In this document: piece after piece, positions 35,436 to 48,450 of the stretch
Numbering within the stretch: position 1 is the first letter of the stretch
Layout: each line of letters starts with the position of its first letter
Assembly: GCF_031755915.1 (NCBI RefSeq)
Contig: NC_083380.1
Location: 11,842,001-11,906,000 of the forward strand
Direction: 5' to 3'
Origin: Ziziphus jujuba
Lineage: Eukaryota > Streptophyta > Magnoliopsida > Rosales > Rhamnaceae
Length of the DNA: 64,000 nucleotides
Notes under the pieces: generated by a model
Seen by the model: the letters and a program-made list of their open reading frames with translations, nothing else
What the model was told of the DNA's origin: nothing
Databases searched by the model: none
Position numbers and translations under genes: made by a program

Positions 35436-37386
35436 ACAACCAAAATAATCTGATTGGATGTGTTCTATTTCATCAGCACGACAAATGTTGAGTCAAAATG
35501 AATCCATGTCGTGAAATTGAGAGCATCATCAAAATGCAGGCAACTGTGGATGAACCAAATCTTGTTTTGACAACTCCAAAGGGGCAGAGTTGAAGTTTCA
35601 AGGTGCAGTGTGAGGATGTAAAAATTTGGACTAATTTGACACTTGTTCTAACCAGTAATCAAGTGATCCAGCAAAGACTCTTGAATAGTGGTTTACCTGT
35701 ATTGATTGATCAAGTTTTGTGATTTAGTGGGTAGTAATTGAGAACTTTACCTAGATGAAATCTATTCTGCTTTCACTTCTAATTTCCCAACACTTGTTGA
35801 TTGAGATCTATATATTCTCAAAAGTTTTTGGTTATTCCCTCTAAATGGATTTTACTGTTTCATAAAACGTGTACTCCAATTGATGGTGGAATTATTATCA
35901 AAAAAGAAATGAAATCAGAAAATTCAGGGAACAATTTTGTGGGCCAGAATCTAAGGCCCATTCATCAGGCAACTCGATAATCAATTGGGCCAACATGTGA
36001 AGTCCATTTTTTGGGCTAAGATGTGAAGTCCATTTCAATCTATAGAAGGGCCGAATTCTTTTATTAAAATTTTGGTATTCAGTGATTTGTATTCTTTTTA
36101 GTGGTATTGCTTTATAGTATCAATTTAACAATTATTAATAAACCGCTACATAATTGGTATCAAAGTCTTTAGTTATTAAATTTGGTCGTGTAATATTGCC
36201 CTGTTTTCATTCTGATTACATAAAAAAATGATATTTTTCAGAAAAAAATAAATAATTTAAAGATTAAAAGAAATCTTTATTGACTTGGAAAGAAAATTTG
36301 CATTGACCAGAAAACGACAAAAACAACGATGTAGAGCATGACTATGGGGGATGTGGTTAATAGTAAACATCAAAACTTTCTATCGGCATCGCTTGCCGTC
36401 TCCGTGATGCATACATTAGTCTCAACCTTTGAAAGTGAAACAGCTGGAACTACTTTTCATAATGGTGAAAAAAAAAAAAAAAAAAAAAGACTAATAATAC
36501 TAGCCTTCCATTTCTTTTCTTCGTCAACTCTTTTTTTTTTTTTTTTAATTATAAAACACTTTTTTATTATAAATAAAGTTTTTTTTCCCCAACTAAAAAA
36601 TGATTTTAAGGACATGTATTTGAGTGATAAAATCAAAATTGGTTTTTACTGGCTAATTTGGAAATTGATTATGTAGAAGCGAAGAAACCATCTAATAGAT
36701 GTTTGGGGTAATTTATTATGAACAAAAATCATCAAAATGTGTATCTATGTTTTTGGTCAAAAATTACGGTTTTATCTTCCTTTTTTTTTTTTTTAATAAA
36801 TGATTTTAGACATTCAAAATCATTTAGGAACATATATTGAAATAGTATTTATAACAAATATGGTGTGGGCTGTGGCCCAATAAGGCCGAATAGGCCTAAA
36901 AACCCAGACTAAATGTGAAAGCTTTTACACCAGAGGTGAGGTGGTAACTGTTGTGGTACATGTTCATATCAACGGATTTATTAATCCTATTGAAATTGTT
37001 TAATTTGAATTCGATATATTTATTAATTATATTAAAAAAATTAATCTAAATATGATTTATTTAATAAATAGATATCCTAATACGATCAGTATAACTTGTT
37101 TATTAAATAGATCAATTTGGATCAACATAACTTATTTATACGAAATTGACCAGTTTATACAAAATTGATCCGTTTACACGAAATTATCCTGTTTATATAA
37201 AAAATTTTCAATTAAATAAATTATCTTATTTAAATTAATTATTTCATATAAAATAAAAATAATTTAGTCATTAATTAATCCAAAAAATTAAAATATATAT
37301 GTAAAACTATATAATTACAGTTACAAATTTAAAATAATATAACATATGATTTAATAACATAACAATACCATATAATAGTTAAATAT

Positions 37387-37424
<38 letters not shown>

Positions 37425-40142
37425 AACCTAATACTATTTATCTAAAAATAATATAAAAAAAACTTTATTAATAATTATGTTTTTAAATTTCTACATCCCC
37501 AATACTCTTAAGTCTTAGGCATATTAATTTTCATTTTTTCTATATTTATACATTTATTAAACATATTATATTTAAGTAAATAAATATTATTTTAATATTT
37601 TTATTTTTTATTTTTAATTAATAAAAGAAAATTAATAATACAACCTTAAATAAGTTTGATATTTAGAAATAAAAAAGTATTAGTTAAAGTTTTATGAACG
37701 GTAAATTTAATATATTAAAGTTATAATTTTAACGGATTATAATCGCATCGGATTAAATTGATCCGTTAAGTTAAACGGATCAATTTTGAATTAAATAGTT
37801 CAATCAAAAATTGACACGTTTAATTAATCAAATCAATTTCGAGTTAAGCAGATTAATCCAAAACTAACACGTTTATTAATCATATTAAATGAGTTTATTT
37901 GAATTTGATCCGAATATATTTATAATAAATCCAAACTTACTAATTTCGTATCGTTTTCGAACCGTATCACCGTATCATGATCTAAATTGCCAACTCTATT
38001 CCACAACAATCCAAAATCAAATTGACTTTGTAGACAATGTCATTCTCATGAAAGTAAAATTTTTCTAGAAGCAGAAGAAAATGGGATTTCGATGTCAATT
38101 GAGGGTGGTTGCCCACAACCTTATGTAATATTATCATAAAACTGTAAAGTTAGGCAATTGATTTGATAAGAATTATATATGGTCCCTCTTGCTGGGTCCA
38201 TGACCATCCAATCGAGATGCTGAAAAAATTCAGAATTAGTCTCATGACATGAAAATCCAGCTTCCTTGTTCCTTTCATTGACTTACATTACACCCCCAAA
38301 AAATAAAAATAAAAATAAAAATACCAATTAATTCTTTTGAGCAATTCTTTTCTTTATATTCAAGGAATGAATAAAAGGCATCAAAAAGGTATCTATATAA
38401 ATATATTTGATTACAAAAATGTGCTTAATAATTTACTCAACCACTTTTATTTCTAGTGTTTTTTGCGTATGACAAAGCAAATGGGCAGCGTGCTTGTTGC
38501 ACTTTTTATTTTCTATATTTATATAATATTATATATATATATATGTATATGAATCTTTGGGCATGCTTTGGTTGTTCTTGATTGCATGTAGAGGCTCCTT
38601 TACTTCCATCCAAAGGCTAATTGTAATGCTTGGGATTAAACCTACCAAAGAAGAAAGAATGATGAGTAATACCTACAAGTTTTCTATCCCCCACACCTGC
38701 TTTACATTACTTGCTATTGCATCTCACTTTCTCACAGTCTAATCTAATTTTATTGTACAAACCTATTTAAATCGTCAAGATGTCTCTTTAACCATTCAAA
38801 ACTTGCCAAATGCAAATGTAATTGATAAACAAATTTATACTTAGTTTTGCTTAAGAAAAAGTAATTAGTATCTTATCAATTGATTGTAAAAATAACAAGG
38901 TATTCGAATGATTTGATTATGAAACTACTGTACCATTTGTCATCGTTTTAGACCACAATAGCACTTAATTTTGTGGAAAATGTATTGGTAATTAACATTA
39001 ATTAAGCTTTAAATATTGGTCCGATTGATAAAAGATGAATTGTAGAGTCATATATGGACAAATGTTGTTTGAATATTTCTAGCTGGTAGGTAATATCAAA
39101 CAAATGTACCAAAAATACATTCCACATAGTTTAATTAAACTTTATCCTTAATTTTATAATATGTTTGGTATAGGTCTAGGTAATATAAGGCAATTAATAA
39201 TGCTAATTTTATTCAAAAAAGCTTGTCTTATTCATGCAGGTTGGAAGTTGGAAATCCTCCCAAATCAAGCTTTTTTCACTCAACATCGTCACCTGCAAAC
39301 TCCCTTCTTTTTCTTCTATATATATAATTTAATAAAAAATGCTAATTAATTTCTCTTTCTAGATGTACAACTCGACTGCATACTTAAAGGATAAGATAGA
39401 TTGCTGGTTTTACTTTCATATTTTATATAAATAATATGTCTACTACATTTCTGGACGTATATATATATATATATAGATAGATTTTTTTTATTAGAAATGA
39501 ATAAATGTCAATCAGTCTCTTATCGTATCCGATTGATTTAGTAGTATATACTAAGGATTACTAGATCGATTTTTTAAAATTGTCGAATCCAATTCATTCA
39601 ATAAATTTAAGAAAATTCAACGGTTATAATAAAATGTCTTATTTTCTTTCCTTTAAAATTAAAATAATATTGTACACACAAAGTGACACTGTTTCGGTTT
39701 TCTGATTATAAAACGACGGCATTAATTAATTAGCTTAAACCACCAAACTTAAGTATTGGAACGAGTGGTGGAAACTTCTCCTAATGATGATATTTATTTT
39801 ACAATGAAAACGAAATGCCGATCTTATAAAGTTATAATCATTATAATTTTAATGTAATTGTTAATACTCAAGTGACTTTTAAAAGTTATTAAAATTCAAA
39901 TGCAAATATTGCATCTCTATTTATTTAGATTAACAATTTTAGGTTAGCGGAATAAAAAAAACAAGTTGTATAATTAATGAGTCATAATTATTTGATAATT
40001 ACATACAAATAGATAAAAAAAAAATTTAACTAAAAAAAATGAAAATTACAAAATACGATGTCATTATAATATACCATAATATCTATGATCATCTTAAATT
40101 TTTTTTTTTTTCTCAGGGTTACAAATATTTTAAACTAAAAAG

Positions 40143-40224
40143 AAAGATTTCACCCAAATCTACGAATACATTTTCTTAATTGGAAAGATTTCACCCAAAT
40201 CTACGAATACATTTTCTTAATTGG
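40143..40224. repeat. Exact 41-bp tandem duplication
   Basis: AAAGATTTCACCCAAATCTA...TTTTCTTAATTGG occurs twice without mismatch (40143-40183 and 40184-40224). Confidence 0.95.
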
Positions 40225-40729
40225 ATACAATACATCAAATTAAAAAAATAAAACAAAATAAAAAAGAGAAAAACCGAAACCATATTTAGAATTAATTCAT
40301 GTGTAAGCATATAAATTAAGACTAATCATTTGGAACAGCGTGTGTCAAATTAATTATACTAGGGAAAAAAAAAATGAAATAAGATGTAGTTACGTGGTGC
40401 AATTAATGACTGCCACGTATTAATAACAGAGCGTGTTCGGTTGCAGGTGCCGAGACCGTGATAATAAAATTCTAATTTTCCACGTAATTTTTTGTAGTTT
40501 GTAGCCACCGACTTACATGACATTTTTCACCTAGAACTTTCCTTTTTCATACTTCAATAATACCCCATTGCTTTCAAGTTTTCCATCTCTATGAACAAAA
40601 AATATTCTCAACCGTTTGATTTGAAAACCTAGTGCACAATATTATATAGTAGTTGGACCCCTCGTTTTAAAGAAAAATGAAATTCTTAAAATTACATATT
40701 TTTTCTTAATTATCCATTGTTGGATTAGC

Positions 40730-40765
<36 letters not shown>

Positions 40766-41612
40766 ATTAGAGTTTATTGCATTTTTAATCAAATTTTAGA
40801 TACTCTGTATAAAATGTAGTGCTGATATTACTCTATATATAATGTATAACTTTCTATTTGTTTGCAATTCTATCCATCTTCGAGAAAAGAGATATTATTT
40901 TTACTGGGTTATTCTCACAGGATATATTCTATGTATTTTACATATAAGTTTTTTTATTTTTCAGGTACTTTCCTACTAATATATCATTTAGTTTTCAATT
41001 TACTAGACAAAAATTGATATAAATAATATTAATATTCATTCATCGTGAAATGAATAAACAAATTAATGAAAAAAAAAAAAAGGGTATCGGTGCCATGTAC
41101 CAATAAATATGAGAATTTTTGTATAAAAACTCTAACCACTTAATAACATATTCACCAAAAGAAAAAAAAAAATTCAATAAAGCTAATTCAAACAATGATT
41201 TTTTATTTTTATTTTTGGCTAGACGGTGAATTAGTGTTTTATTTCAATGGACATTATAAGTGTCATAAACTGTTTCAATTTTAATTAACTTTTTATTTGA
41301 GGATAAACATATCAATTCACAGATAGATTAACTTCATTTAATGAATGGTTAGGATAATTTATCGAATATGTTTGTCAAATATATATACATGGAAGAATCA
41401 CCTAGAAAAAAAAAAAAATGTTAACCAAGGGACAATTTTATACTAAAGTCATTAGTTCAGCATGTGCGATAATCCTCCTACCATAAAGATCCAAAATAAA
41501 CCTTGGAAAAATGTTAACAGAAAACAAGAACAAAAAATTGACATTTGGGAACAGGTTTTCCACCCAAATTTATAAATTATCCATCCTAATATAAAAATGA
41601 AATATGAAATCG

Positions 41613-41731
<119 letters not shown>

Positions 41732-42634
41732 GTATATATATATATATAATGCTATGTAGCATTATTAATTTATTGGCTATTTATATTTATATTTTAAATG
41801 TTGTTTAGTTATCTAAATTTAGCTTATATCACTTTTTCAACTAACCAAATAAAAACATGTCGGTTTACTATAACATATTGATAAATATTTTGATGCCATT
41901 AACATTATTATATTACTCAATACCACTCAGTAATATAGGGTATTAAAATATTTTTAAATTTATTTATTAAATAATATGATAAAATATTTATCATATTAAT
42001 AACATAAATTTATTTTATCATATTAATAACATAAATAAATTTGACGAATATTTTGGTATTTTCAACTTTATTAATATATAATTCCGATACACTTAGGATA
42101 CTAGACAATTTACCAATTTATATATAATAATTTAGTATTATTTTTTTTTTATATATTTACTTACATGTATCCTTTTAAAAATTTACTCATTTATATTTAA
42201 ATTATACTTTTTTATCAACTGAAAACTAATAACTCATTATCTTTATCATATTCTTTTTGTAAACCATGTACCACTTTTGGTATAATAAGGTCCAAAGATT
42301 TGTACAAAAGCGATAGCTACTTTTATGTATTAAAATTGAGACTTGAGTTTTTATATTAAAAGAAGAAAGATCAACCACCCACAAAAGTAGCCTTAATTAT
42401 AAATAACATACAGTAGGACCATGTATTTTTTACGAAATAAAAGATTGTTCCAAAGTATGCCCAAAAAAAAAAAAGAAAAAAAAAGTTGAACCCCATATGT
42501 GATCCACATGTAAACATGGAGGCTAGTAGCACTATTACGTGTTGATGAAGCTAAAAACCCAACTTCATCAACCTTCTATACACACACACACCCATTATGC
42601 ATTATAGGTAGCCGTCTTTTGCTTGTCATACACG

Positions 42635-42669
<35 letters not shown>
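42635..42669. repeat. Poly-A tract, 35 bp
   Basis: A pure A run upstream of the DUF1645 gene. Confidence 0.95.
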
Positions 42670-42671
<2 letters not shown>

Positions 42672-42826
42672 AGGCCTACACTTATTTTTTAACACGCTAA
42701 ATCCATAACCAGAACCAAAACTTAAAAAAATAATAATAATAATAAATAAATAAATAAATTCCCCTTTGTTTTTAATTTTAATTAAATAATCCTAAAAATT
42801 TTCAAATATTCCACAACCACTCACCA

Positions 42827-42835
42827 CTATATATC
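42827..42835 (+). promoter_or_regulatory. TATA box of the DUF1645 gene
   Basis: CTATATATC lies about 220 bp before the start codon, followed by a CT-rich stretch with CTTTCTTTCTCTCTTTC typical of plant leaders. The implied leader is roughly 190 nt. Confidence 0.5.
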
Positions 42836-43049
42836 CCAAAACACCCAAAATTTTTCCAAGCCCCACACTTTGTGTCATTTCCACCAACTTCCTTTCTTTC
42901 TCTCTTTCTCTTTCAAAATATCATCAACTACTTAGTTTTATTTTTCATTTTTTCTCCGAATTTAACAGTTCCTATAGCTTGGTTTAGTTTGGTTTGTTTT
43001 GGAATTTTTTTTTTTTTTTTTTTTGGTTTTTTTTTCACTTTGATAACAA

Positions 43050-44060
43050 ATGCAGGCTGGTCCATTGCTTTCTCTTTCACCTAGCTTCAATAGCTATTCT
43101 TCCACTGGCAAACTGGCCGAGATTGCTGCTAGAGTCGTTAACGAATTCAGACAAGAAAACAATGGCTCAAATGGTGGTGGCGGATTTGTCTATGATCCTT
43201 GGGAAAACGATGAGAATTTACATACCCAATTCGGAGATTTGTCTTTGAATTTGAATTCGAACCCACATGAGGAAAATTTACCACAACAGCTCGATCATTA
43301 TCATGATGAAAATGATGAAGATCATGAAGGCGAATTCGAATTCGCTTCCGTTTGCAGAGATTTGGGTTCGTCGTCACCAATCTCGGCCGACGAGCTCTTC
43401 TACAACGGCCAGATCAAACCCATTTACCCACTTTTCAACCAAGACCTGCTTCGAAACGACGACGCTCCAAAAAACGTCGTCGTTAACCAACCCTCTTCGA
43501 TGGACTCGAAAACACCGTCGTCGTCGACAACGAAAACGACGACAACGACCCGTCGTCGACAGCCCCTGAGAAAGCTCATGATCGAAGAAGAAAGAGAGTC
43601 GGCATCGACGGCTTCGTGCTCTTCTTCGGAATCCGACGAGCTCGACGGACTCTCGCCGGAAAGTTTCTGTGTCTGGAGACCGAAAACCACCGCCGCCGGC
43701 GTGTCAACGACTCCGGAAAGGTGCAAGAAGAGCAACTCCACTGGGTCTTCGAAACGCTGGAAGTTCCGGCAGCTTCTCAGCCGGAGCAATAGCGAAGGTA
43801 AGGATATGTTTCTGTTTCTTTCTCCGAGCAAGAAAGCGGAAAAGGGCATCTCCTCCGGCGACAAAAAAGTAGCCGGAAAAGTGACGGCGAAAGAGGTCTC
43901 CGTCAACGGCGACGGCGTGGGAGCTCACGAAGCTCATCAAGTGAAGAACAGAGCGGTAAAAGAAGAAGATAAGAAGAAATCGTTCCTGTCGTACGGGCAG
44001 GACATTGTTGGATTCTTCTCAAATGTCGATGGGGTAAGCAGGAATTTGAATCCTTTTTGA
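43050..44060 (+). CDS. DUF1645 family protein
   Basis: An intronless gene of 336 aa. The N-terminus (GPLLSLSPSFNSYSSTGKLA, then EIAARVVNEF) and the inner blocks EFEFASVCRDLGSSSPISAD, ELFYNGQIKPIYPLFN, PLRKLMIEEERE, SPESFCVWRP and SSKRWKFRQLLSRSNSEGKD are typical of plant DUF1645 proteins. There is no signal peptide or membrane span, and much of it is Ser/Thr/Lys-rich and likely disordered. Members of the family have been linked to stress tolerance and grain or organ size, but the molecular role is not settled, so nothing more specific can be assigned. Its GC-rich coding sequence stands out from the AT-rich flanks. A long frame on the opposite strand is a shadow. Confidence 0.88.
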   Translation: MQAGPLLSLSPSFNSYSSTGKLAEIAARVVNEFRQENNGSNGGGGFVYDPWENDENLHTQFGDLSLNLNSNPHEENLPQQLDHYHDENDEDHEGEFEFASVCRDLGSSSPISADELFYNGQIKPIYPLFNQDLLRNDDAPKNVVVNQPSSMDSKTPSSSTTKTTTTTRRRQPLRKLMIEEERESASTASCSSSESDELDGLSPESFCVWRPKTTAAGVSTTPERCKKSNSTGSSKRWKFRQLLSRSNSEGKDMFLFLSPSKKAEKGISSGDKKVAGKVTAKEVSVNGDGVGAHEAHQVKNRAVKEEDKKKSFLSYGQDIVGFFSNVDGVSRNLNPF

Positions 44061-45329
44061 AGATTTTGGATGGTTTTGGTTTTTGATTAATTATTAAAGA
44101 TAAAATTAATTACATTATGAAGGTTTCCTTTTTTTCTTTTTTTCTTTTTTTAAAGTTGTTTGGTATTTTGCGAGTGTTAATATTTTCTAAAAGCCAATTT
44201 TTCCTTTTCCTTTTCTTTTTTTTTTTTGGGACAGATTTAGTTATGTTTAGTTTTGGATTTTTCTTTCTTCATTTTGTGTAAATAAATATGTAATTTTATT
44301 TTTTTTGGTGTAATTTGTTTTGTTTTTTGGTTTTTACCAAAAATTTGTTTCTTAGCAAAATGGGGTGTGAATGCGTGTAAAAACGTGTTATTGCTTTTGT
44401 GACCAAAATGTGTGGGTCTCACACGGCACAGATAAAAAGGTAAAGAGTCTCTTTGCGCAACAATTATAGGGCGTTTATTTTCATAACTTTGCCAAGAAAA
44501 TTCAAGAAAGAAGAATGAGAATTTCTAGTACGCTTTTGTTGAAGATTTTATGGTTCATCTTATTATTCTAATTTTGTTGAATAAAATGCAAGTAATAATG
44601 ATGAGCAAGTATAAGAGCATATTCTTCCAAAGTTGGGTTAATGGGTAAGCACAATTAGGATATATAATTTGACTCGAAATATATAAGATTAGAAACATGC
44701 TTTTCCTCTACATAGGCATATACATAGAACCGATAGTCTCATAACCGCCCTAATTTAATATACAAGTCAATCAAATTAAAGTAGCTAGCTTTATGCAGGC
44801 AAATGGTATTAATTAACATTAATTAGAATCCAAAGCTATACCTTTTTCATGACAATTTTGGATTTTCAATAAATATTAAGTGTTTTTCGGCGGAGTGGTT
44901 TAGAAGAAAGTAATTTTTAATATAATTGAAAATTAGAAATTTGAACTTAATTTAGGAGTTGGGTATTGAAGAGTTCAAAACTTTACATTTCCATTGTTAT
45001 CTTGATTAGTTACAAAGTCAATGTATCAAGATTAAAGAATAAAATGGAAAGCGAGTTGGGGTTTTAATTTCCTTGGTCTTGTGTTTATATTGACAATTCA
45101 TATGATATCTCAAAATCATACATATTTTGGAATGTTTCTTTTCTTAGTTGTTTTTATTTTTAACCTTGGAGTTTTGCCCTCTTTCATACAAAAAGTACAA
45201 CTAATTTGATGCAAGCAAAAGACCTTTAAAACATTGAGAAAATATTATATATTGCAGTATTAGGTGATTTGATGATTTTATAACCAGAAACTCTTTTCGT
45301 AAACTTTTGTAATGCTTTAAAATTTGAAA

Positions 45330-45367
<38 letters not shown>

Positions 45368-48300
45368 GACCTATAAAAAATATTTATATGTGTTTGGTTA
45401 ATCTACAAAAGATTTTACTAATTCATTAGATCTATATAAATCACAAATATATTTTTTAATTGTAGTCTTTAAAATTGATTCAGTCTAGGAATATTTTAGA
45501 AATAAAAATTATTATTTTAATATTAAATGAATTTGACTCTGTATATATATTTTCGCAAGTGTCGTGACAAATTCTTATTTGCACCAAAAAGAAAAAAACA
45601 GAAGAAAAATGTTGTGACAAGTTACGATTACTTTTAGTCACAAACCTTAGATTTGGGTGGAGAGATGAATGAAACTCACTAACTTGCTAGCATATATATT
45701 CTTTCATGCAATTATAGTATTATATAGTTGCAGGAATTAAGAGCGTCAACTTGCTTTAACAATTTGTCAACACAGACATAATAAAAGGGTTTGAAAAATC
45801 AGAAAAACCAGTTTAGAGATTTTGTCTGGTTTCTGAGAGAGAGGGAGAGAGAGAATCATCACTAATGGAATTATGGGAAACCATATTAATTAAAAAGCAT
45901 TCTAAAGTACTTTGAGGAATGCATGTGTACATTTTGGACATGTTCTTATGTTTTTATGTAAATAATAGTTATCATGAAACTAGAAAAAAAGCATAAATAT
46001 CAACTTTTGTACCGATTGAATGGATTTTGGCTCCATTTTCTAGAGCCAAACTCTGTTTTTTTCCATTATCTGTATGAATGTTGCTCTTTTGAGTCCTGAG
46101 TTTATATGGGACCGGCCAACACAGTAGAGTAGACAGTGGAAAAGAGAAAGTTAGAATGACTCAACCTCATAGGTTGCTTCATTTTGTGTGTCCCATTTGG
46201 GTGCCAATTGGTCTTAGTCTTGGTCTGTTTTGTTTTATGAATTTTTGTAATTATATTTTATTTCTAAGAATTTCCAATCCCACTGCAAAACCTTCCAACA
46301 AAACCTAGGGAAATGTGTAAAGGAGATTCTATCAATCTTTTTCTAGATGAGAAAGTGGAAAATGAGGAAAAAATAAATAAATAAGAAACTGAAGATGGAA
46401 GGAAGGAGCATATCAAAGATGTGAAATTGTAAATAGATTTTCTTGATTTGGTTAACTGGGTGTCCTTTGGAAAAGAGTGAGATGAAATGATCTTTTTACT
46501 GCAAAGATTAGACAAAACATAATTACCAACAGAAAGATTAGACAAAGAATTGCAGTATAACAAAAATCTATCGGCACTATATATATGAATTTTTCCTTGT
46601 ATAAGGTACATAATTTTCTAGTTCAATGTAAAGGTTTTATTTTGTTTAACTTTTAATTTCTTCAATTTTATAATAGCTTTTTAATAAATTACACATTATT
46701 GGCTTTGATTTTAAAGTTCTTCCACAACATTTTTAAAAGGTACTTTTGAATCTCAAACAACATTTTAGAAACCAAACCAAAAGACAACGACATATAATAT
46801 TAGCAATAAGATATATATAATTATTTGTGCCCTATCCAAATGAAACTATATAAATTCCAATCCTTTTGCAGTATGGATATAAACAGGCTAGCTTATTACC
46901 AAATGAAAAAAGATATGGATAGGCTAGCTAATCCACATCAAGAAACATTGCAAAGGAATTGATACACTTTTTCCTCCATATGAGCCTATATGAAGAACTT
47001 TGAAAATTGGAATCTATAAACTCACTTTCTTTTCTCTCCTGATGCCAAAATAAAATAAAGGAAAAAGATATAAAATTGGTATAAAATGATTGAAGGAAGG
47101 GAAGGAACTTCTATATGAGCTTCTTCTATACACATCCCCATAAAGAAAGCACCAAAAAAGAAGCAGCTGAGAAGGAAGAGGTCTCAGTGGCTGAGGCCAG
47201 TGGGGTATTTCCACATCCTTTTTCACTTCTTTAAGAGCACACGATGCCAAAGCCTGTAAACCCATATTTCTTGGGTGCCCAACCAAATCTCATAGAGACC
47301 ATCCAAAACTTCCAAACAAACTATACAGAAACGTAATCCAAAAATAATAAATAATTCAAAATTTTTTTTTTATTCGAGATTTTTTTTTTTTTGGGTTTAA
47401 TAATAAATATGTTATTCTCCAATAATATTGCTCATCCTTTCAATCAGTCCAAGTAAGTTGATTCCAGTTCATGAAACCAGGTGTTTTTTTTTTCATTTCA
47501 ACTTTGCCATAATATATATTATACTGTATACTAAATTGAAAACTTTTAAAAGGAAATAATTAGAAAGAAAAATAAACTCAAAAACATGTCACAAATCAAT
47601 GATCTTTGGTACGCAATTATATATGGTGGTATTCTGCAAAGTAATCATGAACACCATCCAACTTATACTCTACAGTATTTTCTCAACCACTTTGTTTTTT
47701 CCCTTCTTTTTTCAATATTCCATATATCCATTTAATATTCCTCATCTAAAACATTGATAAATATGCATTTAAAGAAGAAAAAAAAATGATCAAGTGGTAA
47801 CATAAGTAATGCCATAATGAGAAAGCTATTATTTCTTTATATAATGATACAATGATTTCAAATTTAATTTTTTACACCTCAATTAAAAAATAGTTACAAA
47901 AATCTATTTATTCATTGAAAAAACATCACTTAGAATAAGTCCAAGCCTTGCTACTTAACCACAATTATTGATGATAAAACCCTTTACAAACTCATGGTCT
48001 CTCTCTATATATATGATTATTAGGCCGATGGGTGAATATGTATTGCTTTGATTATTCCCATCAAGAAACTTGTGGGTCTCTTTGAGTCAATAATAATTCC
48101 ACTAGCATACAAACATAGCCTAAAACAATAGGGTTGGGTATCAAGAAAAAAAAACGTCTTACAATTTTTATAAGGATATTAATGTAGGTTAGTTGTCCTT
48201 ATGATTGGATTTTTATTTATTTATTTATTTTGTATGCAAGAAGTGGGTATTATTCCTTAATGAATAGCTGGCTATGTTCACAAGGAACCCCACTTTACTT

Positions 48301-48403
48301 ATCCTTTTTTGCATAAAATGGCAGACCAACTTCATTTGCATCGCTGCATTATCATCCATATTGCAAGTACCTATCTCAATCACCACCATAAACTTTAAAA
48401 CAA

Positions 48404-48450
<47 letters not shown>

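Noticed and set aside
43424..43906. 160-codon minus-strand frame
   Set aside because: It is a shadow of the DUF1645 gene, caused by its Ser/Thr/Lys-rich codons.
47120..47215. Possible microRNA precursor around GGAAGAGGTCTCAGTGGCTG
   Set aside because: No extended complementary arm was found nearby and it matches no plant miRNA I know.
47014..47286. 90-codon minus-strand frame with balanced composition
   Set aside because: It lacks an ATG at its first codon, has no clear splice partners and no recognisable family. Too weak to call.
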